Source: CAYNLG01 sp964397995 (lineage in GTDB: Bacteria > Planctomycetota > Phycisphaerae > FEN-1346). Taken from it: 64,000 nucleotides of DNA. The notes beneath the pieces are model-generated. The model was given only the letters and a program-made list of their open reading frames with translations. It had not been told where the DNA came from and did not search any database. Position 1 is the first letter of the stretch, and each line of letters opens with the position of its first letter. The stretch spans positions 25,333-89,332 of the forward strand of contig CAYNLG010000004.1 of the NCBI GenBank assembly GCA_964397995.1. The letters run 5' to 3'. Below are positions 26,749 through 34,669 of the stretch, one piece after another. The translations under genes were made by a program, and so were the position numbers.

Positions 26749-28437
26749 CTAGTCGAGGACCTCGGCCACTTCCTTTTCGTCGAGCATCTTGCGGAGCTTG
26801 CCGAGGGCGCGGCTCTCGATCTGGCGGATGCGTTCCTTCGTCACGCCGAAGTGCCGGCCCACCTGCTCCAGGGTCTGCTGCTTGGTCTCGTCGCCGAGGC
26901 CGAACCGGCGCGTCACGATCTCGCGCTCCCGCGGCCCGAGCTGGTCCAGCACCCGCCCGATCGACTGCTTCACCGTCACGTCCGGCTCGCGGTACGGCTC
27001 TTCGCCCTCGAACCGCAGATCGCGGCTCATCTCGAGCAGTTCGTCGCGGCCGGTCTGGTAGCGTTCGCGGCGGCGGCCGGCCTTCGGGACCGTCCGCGCG
27101 AAGTTCTTCATGATGGCCCACGACGCGTACGTCGAGAACTTGAAGCCGCGCGTGTAGTCGAACTTCTCGGCCGCCCGGATCAGGCTCATGTTCCCGTCGC
27201 TGATCAACTCGAAGAAGTCCGTCTGCGACCCGACGTGCCGCTTCGCGATGTTCACCACCAGCCGCAGGTTCGCTTGGACGATGCGGTTCTTGACGCGGGA
27301 GGCCGCGTCCATGAAACGCTCGATCTCCTCGATCCTGGCCACCTTCGGCGACCGCTGCTTCCGGAGCTTCTCCTGGAGCGTGGCGGCCTTGAACTTCAGG
27401 TAGTTGTACCGCCGGAACAGGTCGCGTTCCTGGTCGCGCGACAAGAGCGGCGTCTTGTAGAGGCTCTTCAGGTAGACCGGAAGACCCTTCGGCGGGCTCG
27501 GCTGCTTCTTCGCGTCCGGCTCTTCGCCCGCCAGGCCCGTCAGGCTGTCGCCCAGGATCTTGGCGTCGGCCCCGGCCTCGTGGAACTCCGGGCTGTCCAT
27601 GTACTCGATTTCTTCGCCCAGAAGCTCCCGGGCCCGCTCCTCGGTGATGATCCGGTAGATGCTGCTGCGGGTACGGCAATAGCGCTTCGCCAGCGAGTGG
27701 ACGCTCACACCGCGCGTATACTCGGTGTAGATGCGGCGGCGGTCGAAGTCCTGGAGCGGCTCCGAGGCGCCCGGGAAGATCTCCCCGCCCGGGTGCGTCT
27801 GGTCGTATTCCTTGATGACCTGGCGCACCGTCTCGACGGCCCGCCCCAGCTTCCGGGCGATCCGCTTCGAGACCTCGAACAGGCAGCAGTGGCAGAACAG
27901 GCTCAGGCGCCGGGCGCGACGGATGATCTCGCGGCGCTCGTCCGGGGACAGGCGGCTGAAGTCGCCCCCGGCCTTGACCTCTTCCGGGTGCCGGGCCGCG
28001 AACCGGTCCAGGCTCGATTGCAGGAACCCGACGCGGGTCCGGCCGTCGGGCCAGACGAACCTCCGCGACACGAGGCCCCGCTTCCGCCACCGCTGGATCG
28101 TCTTCTCGCAGACGCTGAACCGCTCGGCCGCGTCCCCGATCGTCAGCACCGGCTCGCCCACCTGGTCCACCGGCAGCTTCAGGCTGGCCGAGACCTTCTC
28201 GACGAGACGGACGAGGTCGGCCTTCAGCGTCTTGCCGGGGAGGGTCGACCCGATATCGCCGTGCGGCCGGTAGCCCGTGATTTGGTAACAGACGAACTCG
28301 TACGGGTAATCCCTCTCGGGATCGATCAAACAGACCAAGCGCTCGGCCCGATTCGTCTGCTCGAGCCGGACCTTGGCAGGGGCGTAGCTGAGCTGCTTGG
28401 CAAGGTCTGCCAGCTCTTTTTGCCGGAAGGCGGCCAT
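26749..28437 (-). CDS. Sigma-70 family factor with an N-terminal multi-HTH extension
   Basis: The 562-aa protein directs RNA polymerase to promoters. Sigma regions are clear in the C-terminal half: region 1.2 (about 319-350, YLKSLYKTPLLSRDQERDLF), region 2 (385-450, NLRLVVNIAKRH, GNMSLIRAAEKFDYTRG, FSTYASWAIMKN), and region 4 (495-552, GVTKERIRQIESRALGKLR). The N-terminal 300 residues are not sigma-like. They hold three apparent helix-turn-helix units: a MerR/excisionase-like one at 98-140 (LTIGDAAERFSVCEKTIQRW), one near 184-215, and one at 242-272 (SVHSLAKRYCRTRSSIYRII). It lacks canonical region 1.1. It has its own strong promoter and an upstream dyad. Promoters in this window look sigma-70-like, but whether this is the housekeeping factor is unclear. 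Confidence 0.85.
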   Translation of the reverse strand: MAAFRQKELADLAKQLSYAPAKVRLEQTNRAERLVCLIDPERDYPYEFVCYQITGYRPHGDIGSTLPGKTLKADLVRLVEKVSASLKLPVDQVGEPVLTIGDAAERFSVCEKTIQRWRKRGLVSRRFVWPDGRTRVGFLQSSLDRFAARHPEEVKAGGDFSRLSPDERREIIRRARRLSLFCHCCLFEVSKRIARKLGRAVETVRQVIKEYDQTHPGGEIFPGASEPLQDFDRRRIYTEYTRGVSVHSLAKRYCRTRSSIYRIITEERARELLGEEIEYMDSPEFHEAGADAKILGDSLTGLAGEEPDAKKQPSPPKGLPVYLKSLYKTPLLSRDQERDLFRRYNYLKFKAATLQEKLRKQRSPKVARIEEIERFMDAASRVKNRIVQANLRLVVNIAKRHVGSQTDFFELISDGNMSLIRAAEKFDYTRGFKFSTYASWAIMKNFARTVPKAGRRRERYQTGRDELLEMSRDLRFEGEEPYREPDVTVKQSIGRVLDQLGPREREIVTRRFGLGDETKQQTLEQVGRHFGVTKERIRQIESRALGKLRKMLDEKEVAEVLD

Positions 28438-28470
28438 GGGCGGATCCTTCCCCTGCTTCCCCGTAACTAT

Positions 28471-28499
28471 AGGATAAACGCTAAGTTAGCCCCAGTCAA
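28471..28499 (-). promoter_or_regulatory. Promoter of the sigma-factor gene
   Basis: On the minus strand TTGACT (28494-28499) and TATCCT (28471-28476) are exactly 17 bp apart, about 33 bp before the start codon. Confidence 0.7.
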
Positions 28500-28517
28500 G
28501 CGGAAACCGTTTGCCTT

Positions 28518-28544
28518 ATTGCGCCCCAGGTGTCCTGGCGCAAT
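28518..28544. promoter_or_regulatory. Dyad upstream of the sigma-factor promoter
   Basis: ATTGCGCC (28518-28525) and AGG (28528-28530) are mirrored by CCT (28534-28536) and GGCGCAAT (28537-28544), with a 2-nt bulge and a 3-nt centre. It ends 19 bp upstream of the -35 box and has no T tract, so an operator or activator site is more likely than a terminator. Confidence 0.45.
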
Positions 28545-28716
28545 GCACCGCCACCAAAGGGCATCTGGTAGCCTGTAGGCGCCCTTTCCGTGAACACGGG
28601 GCCCTCGGGTAGGAGAACGTCCGATAAGCGAGAAAACCGGAAGAGGATACTCGTCCGGTCCGAGCAAACGCGCGGCGCACACCGCCCCTCAGCCTTGGAC
28701 CGGCCGCCCCGCCGCC

Positions 28717-29574
28717 TTACACGCCGTCGTCGGAGTGCCGCTGAAGCACCCCGGCGGCCGTCTTCATGCTCGTCAGCCGCTTCGACGGGTTCTTCGCCAG
28801 GCACCGCATCACGAGCTTGGAGACCTCGTCGGAGACGTCCGGGTTCCGTTGCCGCAGGGGCACGGGCTTGATGTTCAGGATCTTGTTGAGCGTCTGGTGG
28901 TGCTCGGGGCTCTCGAAGGGCCAGTGCCCGGTCAGGAGTTCGTACGCCACGACACCCCAGCCGAAGACGTCGATCCGGTGGTCCGACGGTTCGTGCCGCA
29001 GCAGTTCCGGGGCGAGAATCTCGCAGGTGCCCATGCGGCTGCGGACGATGGGGTGGTCCACCATGGGGACGGCCAGGCCGAAGTCGATGACCTTGACCGC
29101 GTCGTCGGTCGTCACGAAAAGGTTCTTGCAGCAGAAGTCGTGGTGGATGAAGCCGCGGCTGTGGATGTGGGCCAAGCCCGCGGCCGCCTGCCGCGCCAGA
29201 TGCTGCCGCTTGCCACGGAACCGCTCGCTCTCGCCGCCGCGGAGGCCGTGCAGGGTCATCCCGTCCAGGAGTTCCAGAACGAGGTACGGCCTGCCGCCCC
29301 CCAAGTCGCCGTGGTCCAGGCACCGGACGACGTTCGGGTGGTCGAAGGCCGAGGTGACCTGCCCTTCCGTGAAGTCGCGGTAGTGCGTCTCCAGGTGGTC
29401 GACGTGCTGGCGCGCCTCGGGCTTGTGGATCTTGAGGGCGACCACGCGACCGGTCTCTTCGTGCCGGGCCCGGGAGATGACGGACATGCTGCCCTCGCGG
29501 ATGGTTCCGAGGACGGTGTAGCCCGGTGGATGATCGGCAGGGGTGCGGAAACGGCGCAGCAGCTTCTCGAGCAC
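28717..29574 (-). CDS. Serine/threonine protein kinase
   Basis: The 285-aa protein is a compact Hanks-type kinase without membrane segments or extra domains. The Gly-rich loop (LGTIREGSMSVI) is degenerate. Lys48 (VALKIHK) is in place. The catalytic loop reads HHDFCCKN, with His in place of the usual Arg of HRD (D146, N151). DFG is 164-166 and the APE-like motif is LAPE. Family members phosphorylate Ser or Thr using ATP; the HHD change suggests regulation without activation-loop phosphorylation. The GTG at 29574 is preferred because AAGGAGG precedes it. It has its own promoter and lies upstream of, and in the same direction as, the sigma-factor gene. Confidence 0.88.
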   Translation of the reverse strand: MLEKLLRRFRTPADHPPGYTVLGTIREGSMSVISRARHEETGRVVALKIHKPEARQHVDHLETHYRDFTEGQVTSAFDHPNVVRCLDHGDLGGGRPYLVLELLDGMTLHGLRGGESERFRGKRQHLARQAAAGLAHIHSRGFIHHDFCCKNLFVTTDDAVKVIDFGLAVPMVDHPIVRSRMGTCEILAPELLRHEPSDHRIDVFGWGVVAYELLTGHWPFESPEHHQTLNKILNIKPVPLRQRNPDVSDEVSKLVMRCLAKNPSKRLTSMKTAAGVLQRHSDDGV

Positions 29575-29695
29575 GGTCCACCTCCTTTTCGACCTGCTCC
29601 AGCCGCGTGATGCCGCAAGAGAGATGAGGGGCCCGCCCGAGTGAAGCGGCCGCGGCCCGCTTCGGCATCGGCACGACAGACATGAGCTACCCCCT

Positions 29696-29723
29696 AGCAT
29701 ACCGAGCCCGGGGGGCGTGTCAA
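29696..29723 (-). promoter_or_regulatory. Promoter of the kinase gene
   Basis: On the minus strand a perfect TTGACA (29718-29723) and TATGCT (29696-29701) are 16 bp apart. The predicted leader is about 115 nt. Confidence 0.65.
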
Positions 29724-29785
29724 CGAAATCTTGCGGGAGGGAGGCGGCGCCGCCCCGCCTCACGGCAACCGGGGCCCGGGGCCGC

Positions 29786-30604
29786 TTACAGGCCGCAGTA
29801 ATCGATCAGGGAGGCGATCTCGGTCCGCAGGTTGCGGCGATGGACGATGCGGTCGACGAAACCGTGCTCCAGCATGAACTCGGCCGTCTGGAACCCCTCG
29901 GGCAATTCCTGCTTGATCGTCTGGTAGATGACCCGCGGGCCGGTGAAGCCGACCATGGCGCCCGGCTCGGACAGGATGACGTCGCCGAGGGAGGCGAAGC
30001 TGGCCGAGACGCCGGCGTAGGTGGGATTCGTCAGGACGCTGATGAAGAGGCCCCCCGCGTCGTCCAGGCGCGCCAGGGCCGCGCTCGTCTTCGCCATCTG
30101 AAGGACGCTGAGGACGCCTTCCTGCATGCGGGCCCCCCCCGAGGCGCTGACCACCACGAGCGGCACGCCCAGGTCGACGGCCTTCTCGGCCGCTCCCGAG
30201 ATCTTCTCGCCCACGACCGAGCCCATCGAGCCCATGATGAACTCCGGGTCGAGCGCCCCGAGGACGACGGGGCGTCCGCGGATGTAGGCGCGGCCGACGA
30301 TGGCGGCGTCGTAAAGGTTCGTCTGCCGCTGGTACTCGGTCAGGCGCTGGCTGTACCGCTTGCGGTCGACGAAGTTCAGCGGGTCCGGCGACATCAGGTT
30401 CCCGAAGTACTCCTCGAAGCTGTCCTCGTCGGTGAGCATCGCGATCCGCTGGGCCGCGCCGACCCGGAAGTGGTAGTCGCACTTCGGGCAGACGTGCAGG
30501 TTCTCCTGCACCGTCTTGTGGAAGACCATCTCCTCGCACCCGGGGCACCGCAGCCACAGCCCTTCGGGGATGTCCTTCTTCTTCGTCCGACCGTTTCGGG
30601 CCAT
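29786..30604 (-). CDS. accD: Acetyl-CoA carboxylase carboxyltransferase beta subunit
   Basis: The 272-aa protein, with AccA, transfers a carboxyl group from biotin to acetyl-CoA, the first step of fatty-acid synthesis. An N-terminal zinc finger (CPGCEEMVF...CPKCDYHF) and the crotonase-like core (SASGGARMQEG, GFTGPRVIYQTI) are intact, and the length fits AccD. It follows rpe by 36 bp as the last gene of the gap-pgk-rpe-accD run. The accA gene is not in this window. Confidence 0.95.
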   Translation of the reverse strand: MARNGRTKKKDIPEGLWLRCPGCEEMVFHKTVQENLHVCPKCDYHFRVGAAQRIAMLTDEDSFEEYFGNLMSPDPLNFVDRKRYSQRLTEYQRQTNLYDAAIVGRAYIRGRPVVLGALDPEFIMGSMGSVVGEKISGAAEKAVDLGVPLVVVSASGGARMQEGVLSVLQMAKTSAALARLDDAGGLFISVLTNPTYAGVSASFASLGDVILSEPGAMVGFTGPRVIYQTIKQELPEGFQTAEFMLEHGFVDRIVHRRNLRTEIASLIDYCGL

Positions 30605-30640
30605 GGTGCATGCACCCCCGTGCGGCGGCAGGTGAGCGGA

Positions 30641-31339
30641 TCAGGCGCGGCCGGCGGCTTCGGCCGCGGGCCCGCGCAGGGCCGCGATCGCCGCGGCGTA
30701 GTCATCGCCTTGCGCGCGGAAGACCGCCGTCCCGGCCACGATGACGTCGGCCCCCGCCTCGGCGGCCGGCCCGACCGTCTCCGGGTTGATCCCCCCGTCG
30801 ACCTCCAGCCGCTGCTCCGGCCGCAGCCACGACCGGATCGTCCGCATCTTCGGCAGGACCCCCGGGATGAATGGCTGCCCCCCAAAGCCCGCGTGGACGC
30901 TCATCACGAGGACCATCTCGACGTGCGGGATCGCCGGCCGCAGCACCTGGGCGTCCACGTCCGGGTTCACCGTCACGCCCGCCTGGCACCCCAGTTCGTG
31001 GATGCGGGCAGCCATGGCGGCGGGGTCGGCGGCCACCTCGGCATGAAAAGTGATGGCGTCAGCCCCGGCCTCGGCAAAGGCCTGCAGGTACCGCTGCGGC
31101 TCGGAGATCATCAGGTGGACGTCCAGCGCCAGGTCGGTCACGGCCCGGACCTTCTCCACGACCACCGGGCCGATCGTGATGTTCGGCACGAAGTGGCCGT
31201 CCATCACGTCGACGTGGAGCAGGTCGGCGCCGGCGGCCTCGACGGCGGCAATCTCGTCGGCCAGCCGCGCGAAGTCCGACGCCAGCAGCGACGGCGCGAT
31301 TGCTGGCCGCGCCAACTCACGTAGGAGCCGCGTCGTCAC
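30641..31339 (-). CDS. rpe: Ribulose-phosphate 3-epimerase
   Basis: The 232-aa TIM-barrel enzyme interconverts ribulose-5-phosphate and xylulose-5-phosphate. Metal-binding and catalytic motifs are visible: APSLLASDFARL, HVDVMDGHFVPN (catalytic Asp), DVHLMISEP, MSVHAGFGGQPF (usually VNPGFGGQ) and EVDGGIN (second Asp). The phosphate-binding VIVAGTAVF loop is near the C-terminus. It lies 25 bp after pgk. The enzyme feeds the pentose phosphate route and could also supply ribulose-5-phosphate to the hexulose-phosphate synthase encoded at 46 kb. Confidence 0.95.
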   Translation of the reverse strand: MTTRLLRELARPAIAPSLLASDFARLADEIAAVEAAGADLLHVDVMDGHFVPNITIGPVVVEKVRAVTDLALDVHLMISEPQRYLQAFAEAGADAITFHAEVAADPAAMAARIHELGCQAGVTVNPDVDAQVLRPAIPHVEMVLVMSVHAGFGGQPFIPGVLPKMRTIRSWLRPEQRLEVDGGINPETVGPAAEAGADVIVAGTAVFRAQGDDYAAAIAALRGPAAEAAGRA

Positions 31340-31364
31340 GTCGCTTCGGCCTCCCTCCGGCGGC

Positions 31365-32591
31365 TCAGGCGTCGTCGATGACTTCGAGGGTGGCGAAGGG
31401 CTTGCCCTCGAGGAACTCCAGGCTCGCCCCGCCGCCCGTCGAAATGTGCGTCATCTCGTCGGCCAGGCCGAACTTCTCCACAGCCGCCGCCGTGTCGCCC
31501 CCGCCCACCACCACGGTGCCCTGCTCGGACACTTTCGCGAGCGCCTGGCACAGGGCCTGGGTGCCCTCGGCAAAAGGCGGCATCTCGAAGACGCCCATCG
31601 GGCCGTTCCAGACGACCGTCCGGGCGTCCGCCACCGCCTCGCGGTAGACCTGGAGCGTGGTCGGGCCGATGTCGACCCCCATCCAGCCCTCGTCGATCTC
31701 CGGCCCCTGGACCTCGGTCTCGGCGTCCGCCGAGAACTCGTCGGCCACCAGGTGGTCCTCCGGGAACAGGACCTCGACGTCCGAGGCGTCGATCTTCTCG
31801 AGCAGCCCCTTGGCCTTGGCGACCATGTCGGTGGTCGAGCCGTCCTTGTTCTCCTTCTCGCGCTCGACCTTGCTCGAGCCCGTGCTCTGGCCGCGCGCCG
31901 CCATGAAGACGTAGGCCATGGCCCCGCCGATGACGATGCGGTCGCACTTGGTAAGCAGGTTCTCGATGACGCCGATCTTGTCGCTGACCTTGGCCCCGCC
32001 GAGAACGGCCACGAACGGCCGGTCGGGGTCCTCGAGGGCCTCTCCGAGGAACTTCAGTTCCTTCTCCATCAGGAAGCCGATGGCCCGCGTGCCCTCGGAC
32101 ATCCGCGACGGGACGCCGTAGGTCGAGGCGTGCTTGCGGTGGGCCGTGCCGAAGGCGTCGTTGACGTAGAGGTCGGCGTGGGCGGCCAGGGCCTGGGCAA
32201 AGGCGTCGTCGTTCTTCTCTTCGCCCGCCTGGAAGCGGAGGTTCTCCAGCACCAGGACCTCGCCGTCGCCGAGGGCCTCGACCTTCGCCGCCGCCGCCTC
32301 GCCGATGCAGTCCGGGGCGAAGGCGACGTCCCGGTCCAGCAACTCGCCCAGCCGCACGGCCGCCGGCTTCAGGCTCAGGCCCGGCTTCCGTTCGCCCTTG
32401 GGGCGGCCGAGGTGGCTCATCAGGATGAGGCGCGCACCGGCCCGCAGGGCGCACTTGATCGTCGGCAGGGCCATGCGGATGCGGCGATCGTCCGTAACGT
32501 TGGCGTCGTCGTCGAGGGGAACGTTGAAGTCGACGCGCATCAGGACGCGCCGGCCTTGCATCGGAAGCTGATCGACGCGCTGCTTGGCCAT
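31365..32591 (-). CDS. pgk: Phosphoglycerate kinase
   Basis: The 408-aa two-domain enzyme makes ATP from 1,3-bisphosphoglycerate. Hallmarks are RVDFNVPLDD, HLGRPKGERKPG, LENLRFQAGEEKND, the nucleotide-site stretch VLGGAKVSDKI, and STGGGASLEFLEGK. The ATG at 32591 is preceded by GGAAGGAGG; the upstream extension overlaps the intercistronic hairpin. It sits 79 bp after gap. Confidence 0.96.
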   Translation of the reverse strand: MAKQRVDQLPMQGRRVLMRVDFNVPLDDDANVTDDRRIRMALPTIKCALRAGARLILMSHLGRPKGERKPGLSLKPAAVRLGELLDRDVAFAPDCIGEAAAAKVEALGDGEVLVLENLRFQAGEEKNDDAFAQALAAHADLYVNDAFGTAHRKHASTYGVPSRMSEGTRAIGFLMEKELKFLGEALEDPDRPFVAVLGGAKVSDKIGVIENLLTKCDRIVIGGAMAYVFMAARGQSTGSSKVEREKENKDGSTTDMVAKAKGLLEKIDASDVEVLFPEDHLVADEFSADAETEVQGPEIDEGWMGVDIGPTTLQVYREAVADARTVVWNGPMGVFEMPPFAEGTQALCQALAKVSEQGTVVVGGGDTAAAVEKFGLADEMTHISTGGGASLEFLEGKPFATLEVIDDA

Positions 32592-32626
32592 GGCGGGCCT
32601 CCTTCCGGGCACGGGCTCTGAAGTTC

Positions 32627-32651
32627 GGGGGCGGGCCGCCGGCCCGCCCCC
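32627..32651 (-). other. Strong intercistronic hairpin between gap and pgk
   Basis: GGGGGCGGGCC and GGCCCGCCCCC form a perfect 11-bp stem with a 3-nt loop. No T tract follows on either strand, so it should not stop transcription; it may protect or process the gap-pgk mRNA. Confidence 0.5.
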
Positions 32652-32670
32652 GCGATCGGTGGCTGCACGC

Positions 32671-33675
32671 TTACAGCGCGGCAATCTTCTCCGCGAGGTC
32701 GATCATCCGGTTCGAGAAGCCCCACTCGTTGTCGTACCAGCTCGTAACCTTGATCATCTTGTCGCCCATGACCATGGTCTGGTTCGAGTCGAACAGGCTC
32801 GACACCGTCGTCTCGATGACGTCCGACGAGACGATCGGGTCGTCCGTGTACCCCAGGATGCCCTTCATCGGACCCTCGGCGGCCTGCTTCATGGCGGCGT
32901 TGACGTCATCGGCCGACACGCTCTTGGCGAGCTCCGCCGTCAGGTCCACGATCGACCCCGTCACAACCGGCACCCGCAGCGCGAAGCCGTTCAGCTTCCC
33001 GTTCAGTTCCGGAATGACCTTGCCGACCGCGATGGCGGCCCCGGTGGTCGTCGGGATGATGTTGACGGCCGCGGCCCGGGCCCGGTGCGGGTCGGAGTGG
33101 ATCATGTCCAGGATCCGCTGGTCGTTCGTGTAGGCGTGGACGGTGGTCATCAGGCCCTGGACGACGCCGAAGCTGTCGTGCAGCACCTTGGCGACCGGCG
33201 CCAGGCAGTTGGTGGTGCAGGAGGCGTTCGAGACGATCTTGTGCTCGGGCTTCAGGACGTCGTCGTTGACGCCGAGAACGACGACGGCGTCGATCTCGCC
33301 CTTCGGCGGCGCGCTCAGGATAACCTTCTTCGCGCCGGCCTTCAGGTGCTTCTCGCAGGCCTCGCGGTTGCGGAAGACGCCCGTGCACTCGAAGACCACG
33401 GCCGCGCCGCGGTCGCCCCATGGCAGCGACGCCGGGTCCTTCTCGGCCGTGACGGGAATCTCGTTGCCGTCGACGATCAGCGTGCCGTCCCCGGCCTTGA
33501 CGTCGCCCGGATAACGGCCGTACGTGCTGTCGTACTTCAGCAGGTAGGCCAGCATCTCGGCGTCGGCCAAGTCGTTGATGCCCACGACGTTGAACGCGTC
33601 GCCACGGTCCATGAGGACGCGGAACACGAGGCGGCCGATGCGGCCGAACCCATTGATCCCAACGTTGACTGCCAT
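32671..33675 (-). CDS. gap: Glyceraldehyde-3-phosphate dehydrogenase
   Basis: The 334-aa enzyme oxidises glyceraldehyde-3-phosphate to 1,3-bisphosphoglycerate. The NAD fold starts GINGFGRIGRLVFR; INDLAD places an acidic residue after the second strand, which favours NAD over NADP. The catalytic cysteine is in SNASCTTNCLAP and the catalytic His in TTVHAYTNDQ. WYDNEWGFSNRM closes the family signature. It is first in a gap-pgk-rpe-accD run with the best promoter in the window and a structured leader. Confidence 0.97.
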   Translation of the reverse strand: MAVNVGINGFGRIGRLVFRVLMDRGDAFNVVGINDLADAEMLAYLLKYDSTYGRYPGDVKAGDGTLIVDGNEIPVTAEKDPASLPWGDRGAAVVFECTGVFRNREACEKHLKAGAKKVILSAPPKGEIDAVVVLGVNDDVLKPEHKIVSNASCTTNCLAPVAKVLHDSFGVVQGLMTTVHAYTNDQRILDMIHSDPHRARAAAVNIIPTTTGAAIAVGKVIPELNGKLNGFALRVPVVTGSIVDLTAELAKSVSADDVNAAMKQAAEGPMKGILGYTDDPIVSSDVIETTVSSLFDSNQTMVMGDKMIKVTSWYDNEWGFSNRMIDLAEKIAAL

Positions 33676-33715
33676 ACGGTCCTCTCCTTCCGTTCAGGGA
33701 TGTCGGCTGAGAAAC

Positions 33716-33759
33716 GGAGGCTGCCGCCCGGTTGCGGCCGGGCGACGGAAGCCCCCTCC
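33716..33759 (-). promoter_or_regulatory. Structured 5' leader of the gap operon
   Basis: In the predicted leader, CGCCCGG and CCGGGCG form a stem around CCGCAA, extended outward by GGAGG/CCTCC and GGCT/AGCC pairing. It ends about 40 nt before the start codon. It could be an attenuator or stability element; it matches no riboswitch I know. Confidence 0.35.
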
Positions 33760-33778
33760 AAGGCCCTTCCAGACCGAC

Positions 33779-33808
33779 CTTATAGGCCCCGCCGGCGCCC
33801 TATGTCAA
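33779..33808 (-). promoter_or_regulatory. Promoter of the gap-pgk-rpe-accD operon
   Basis: On the minus strand TTGACA (33803-33808) and TATAAG (33779-33784) are 18 bp apart, a near-consensus promoter. The predicted leader is about 97 nt. Confidence 0.75.
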
Positions 33809-33856
33809 GCCCTTTGTAAGGTCGGGGCGGACCCGCCGCTTGACGAAACGCCTTTC

Positions 33857-34669
33857 ATGGGGCATAGTACGTCCATGAGATCGCCTTCCGGGCGGCCGCG
33901 AGCCCCGGCGAGAGGGGGCCTGACGGCGCTGCTCCTCAGACATCCCGGCTCGGCCTTTGCCGACGTGCTCGCCCAGAGCCTCGGGGCGGCGGGGGTGCGC
34001 GTCACCTCCGTCACCCGCCCGTACGACGTCCTCATCGCCGCCGAACGGGCACCCGGACCCTACCGGTACGTCATTCTGGGGCTGGACGGCTTCTCGCGGG
34101 ACGAGTTCCGCCTGCTGCCGATCCTCCAGCGGGAATGGCCCGACAGCCGCCGCGTCGTCTATCACTCGGCCGGCTTCGAGTACAAGGCCCGCCTGGCCGA
34201 ATTCCTGGGGGCGGACCTCGTGCTGGAGGGGCTGGACGGCATCTCGGCCCTCCTGGAGGCCCTGGACGCCGAGACAACGGAGCCCTTGCCGGACCTGCAG
34301 CTGCCGCCGCCGCGCCATCCACCCGAGGCCCGGCCCGCGCGGGCGGGCCGGAGCCGGACGGCGCCATCGCGGCCGCCCCATACCGAGCCGCCGACGCCCG
34401 AGGAAGCCGAGCCGCCGACGCCCGAGGAAGCCGAGCCGGCGGACCGGTCGGCCTCCGGGGTGGCGGAGCCGCCCATCCCCGCCGCGGGGCTGCACCTCGA
34501 GGACGCGATGGCCTCGCCCCTGGAACCGGAGATGGTTGCCGCCGGAGACGACGACGGGGACGGCGGCGGTGACGGCCTTGCCTTCGCCTTCGACGACGAC
34601 GAAATCCCCGAGATCGAACTCACCGACGAGGAACTGCGGATCCTGCTGGCGGAGGAGGACGAGCCGTGA
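33857..34669 (+). CDS. Receiver-like protein with an acidic C-terminal tail
   Basis: The 270-aa protein begins with a CheY-like alpha/beta fold (about 20-125): TALLLRHPGSAFADVLAQSL, YRYVILGLDGFSRDEF and RRVVYHSAGFEYKARL line up with strands 1, 3 and 4. An Asp follows strand 3 (GLDG), but the acidic pair of strand 1 is missing, so phosphorylation is doubtful. The rest is low-complexity: a Pro/Glu-rich linker with a duplicated 8-residue unit (EPPTPEEA) and a very acidic end (DDDGDGGGDG, FDDDEIPEIELTDEELRILL). ATG 33857 or 33875 could start it. The GTG of the next gene overlaps its stop, so the two are made together. Confidence 0.6.
   Translation: MGHSTSMRSPSGRPRAPARGGLTALLLRHPGSAFADVLAQSLGAAGVRVTSVTRPYDVLIAAERAPGPYRYVILGLDGFSRDEFRLLPILQREWPDSRRVVYHSAGFEYKARLAEFLGADLVLEGLDGISALLEALDAETTEPLPDLQLPPPRHPPEARPARAGRSRTAPSRPPHTEPPTPEEAEPPTPEEAEPADRSASGVAEPPIPAAGLHLEDAMASPLEPEMVAAGDDDGDGGGDGLAFAFDDDEIPEIELTDEELRILLAEEDEP
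34387..34434 (+). repeat. 24-bp tandem duplication in the linker
   Basis: A 24-bp unit occurs twice in exact head-to-tail copies (34387-34410 and 34411-34434), encoding two copies of PPTPEEAE. Confidence 0.9.

Noticed and set aside
32627..32651. Terminator between gap and pgk
   Set aside because: The hairpin is strong but has no T tract on either strand, and the genes form an operon.
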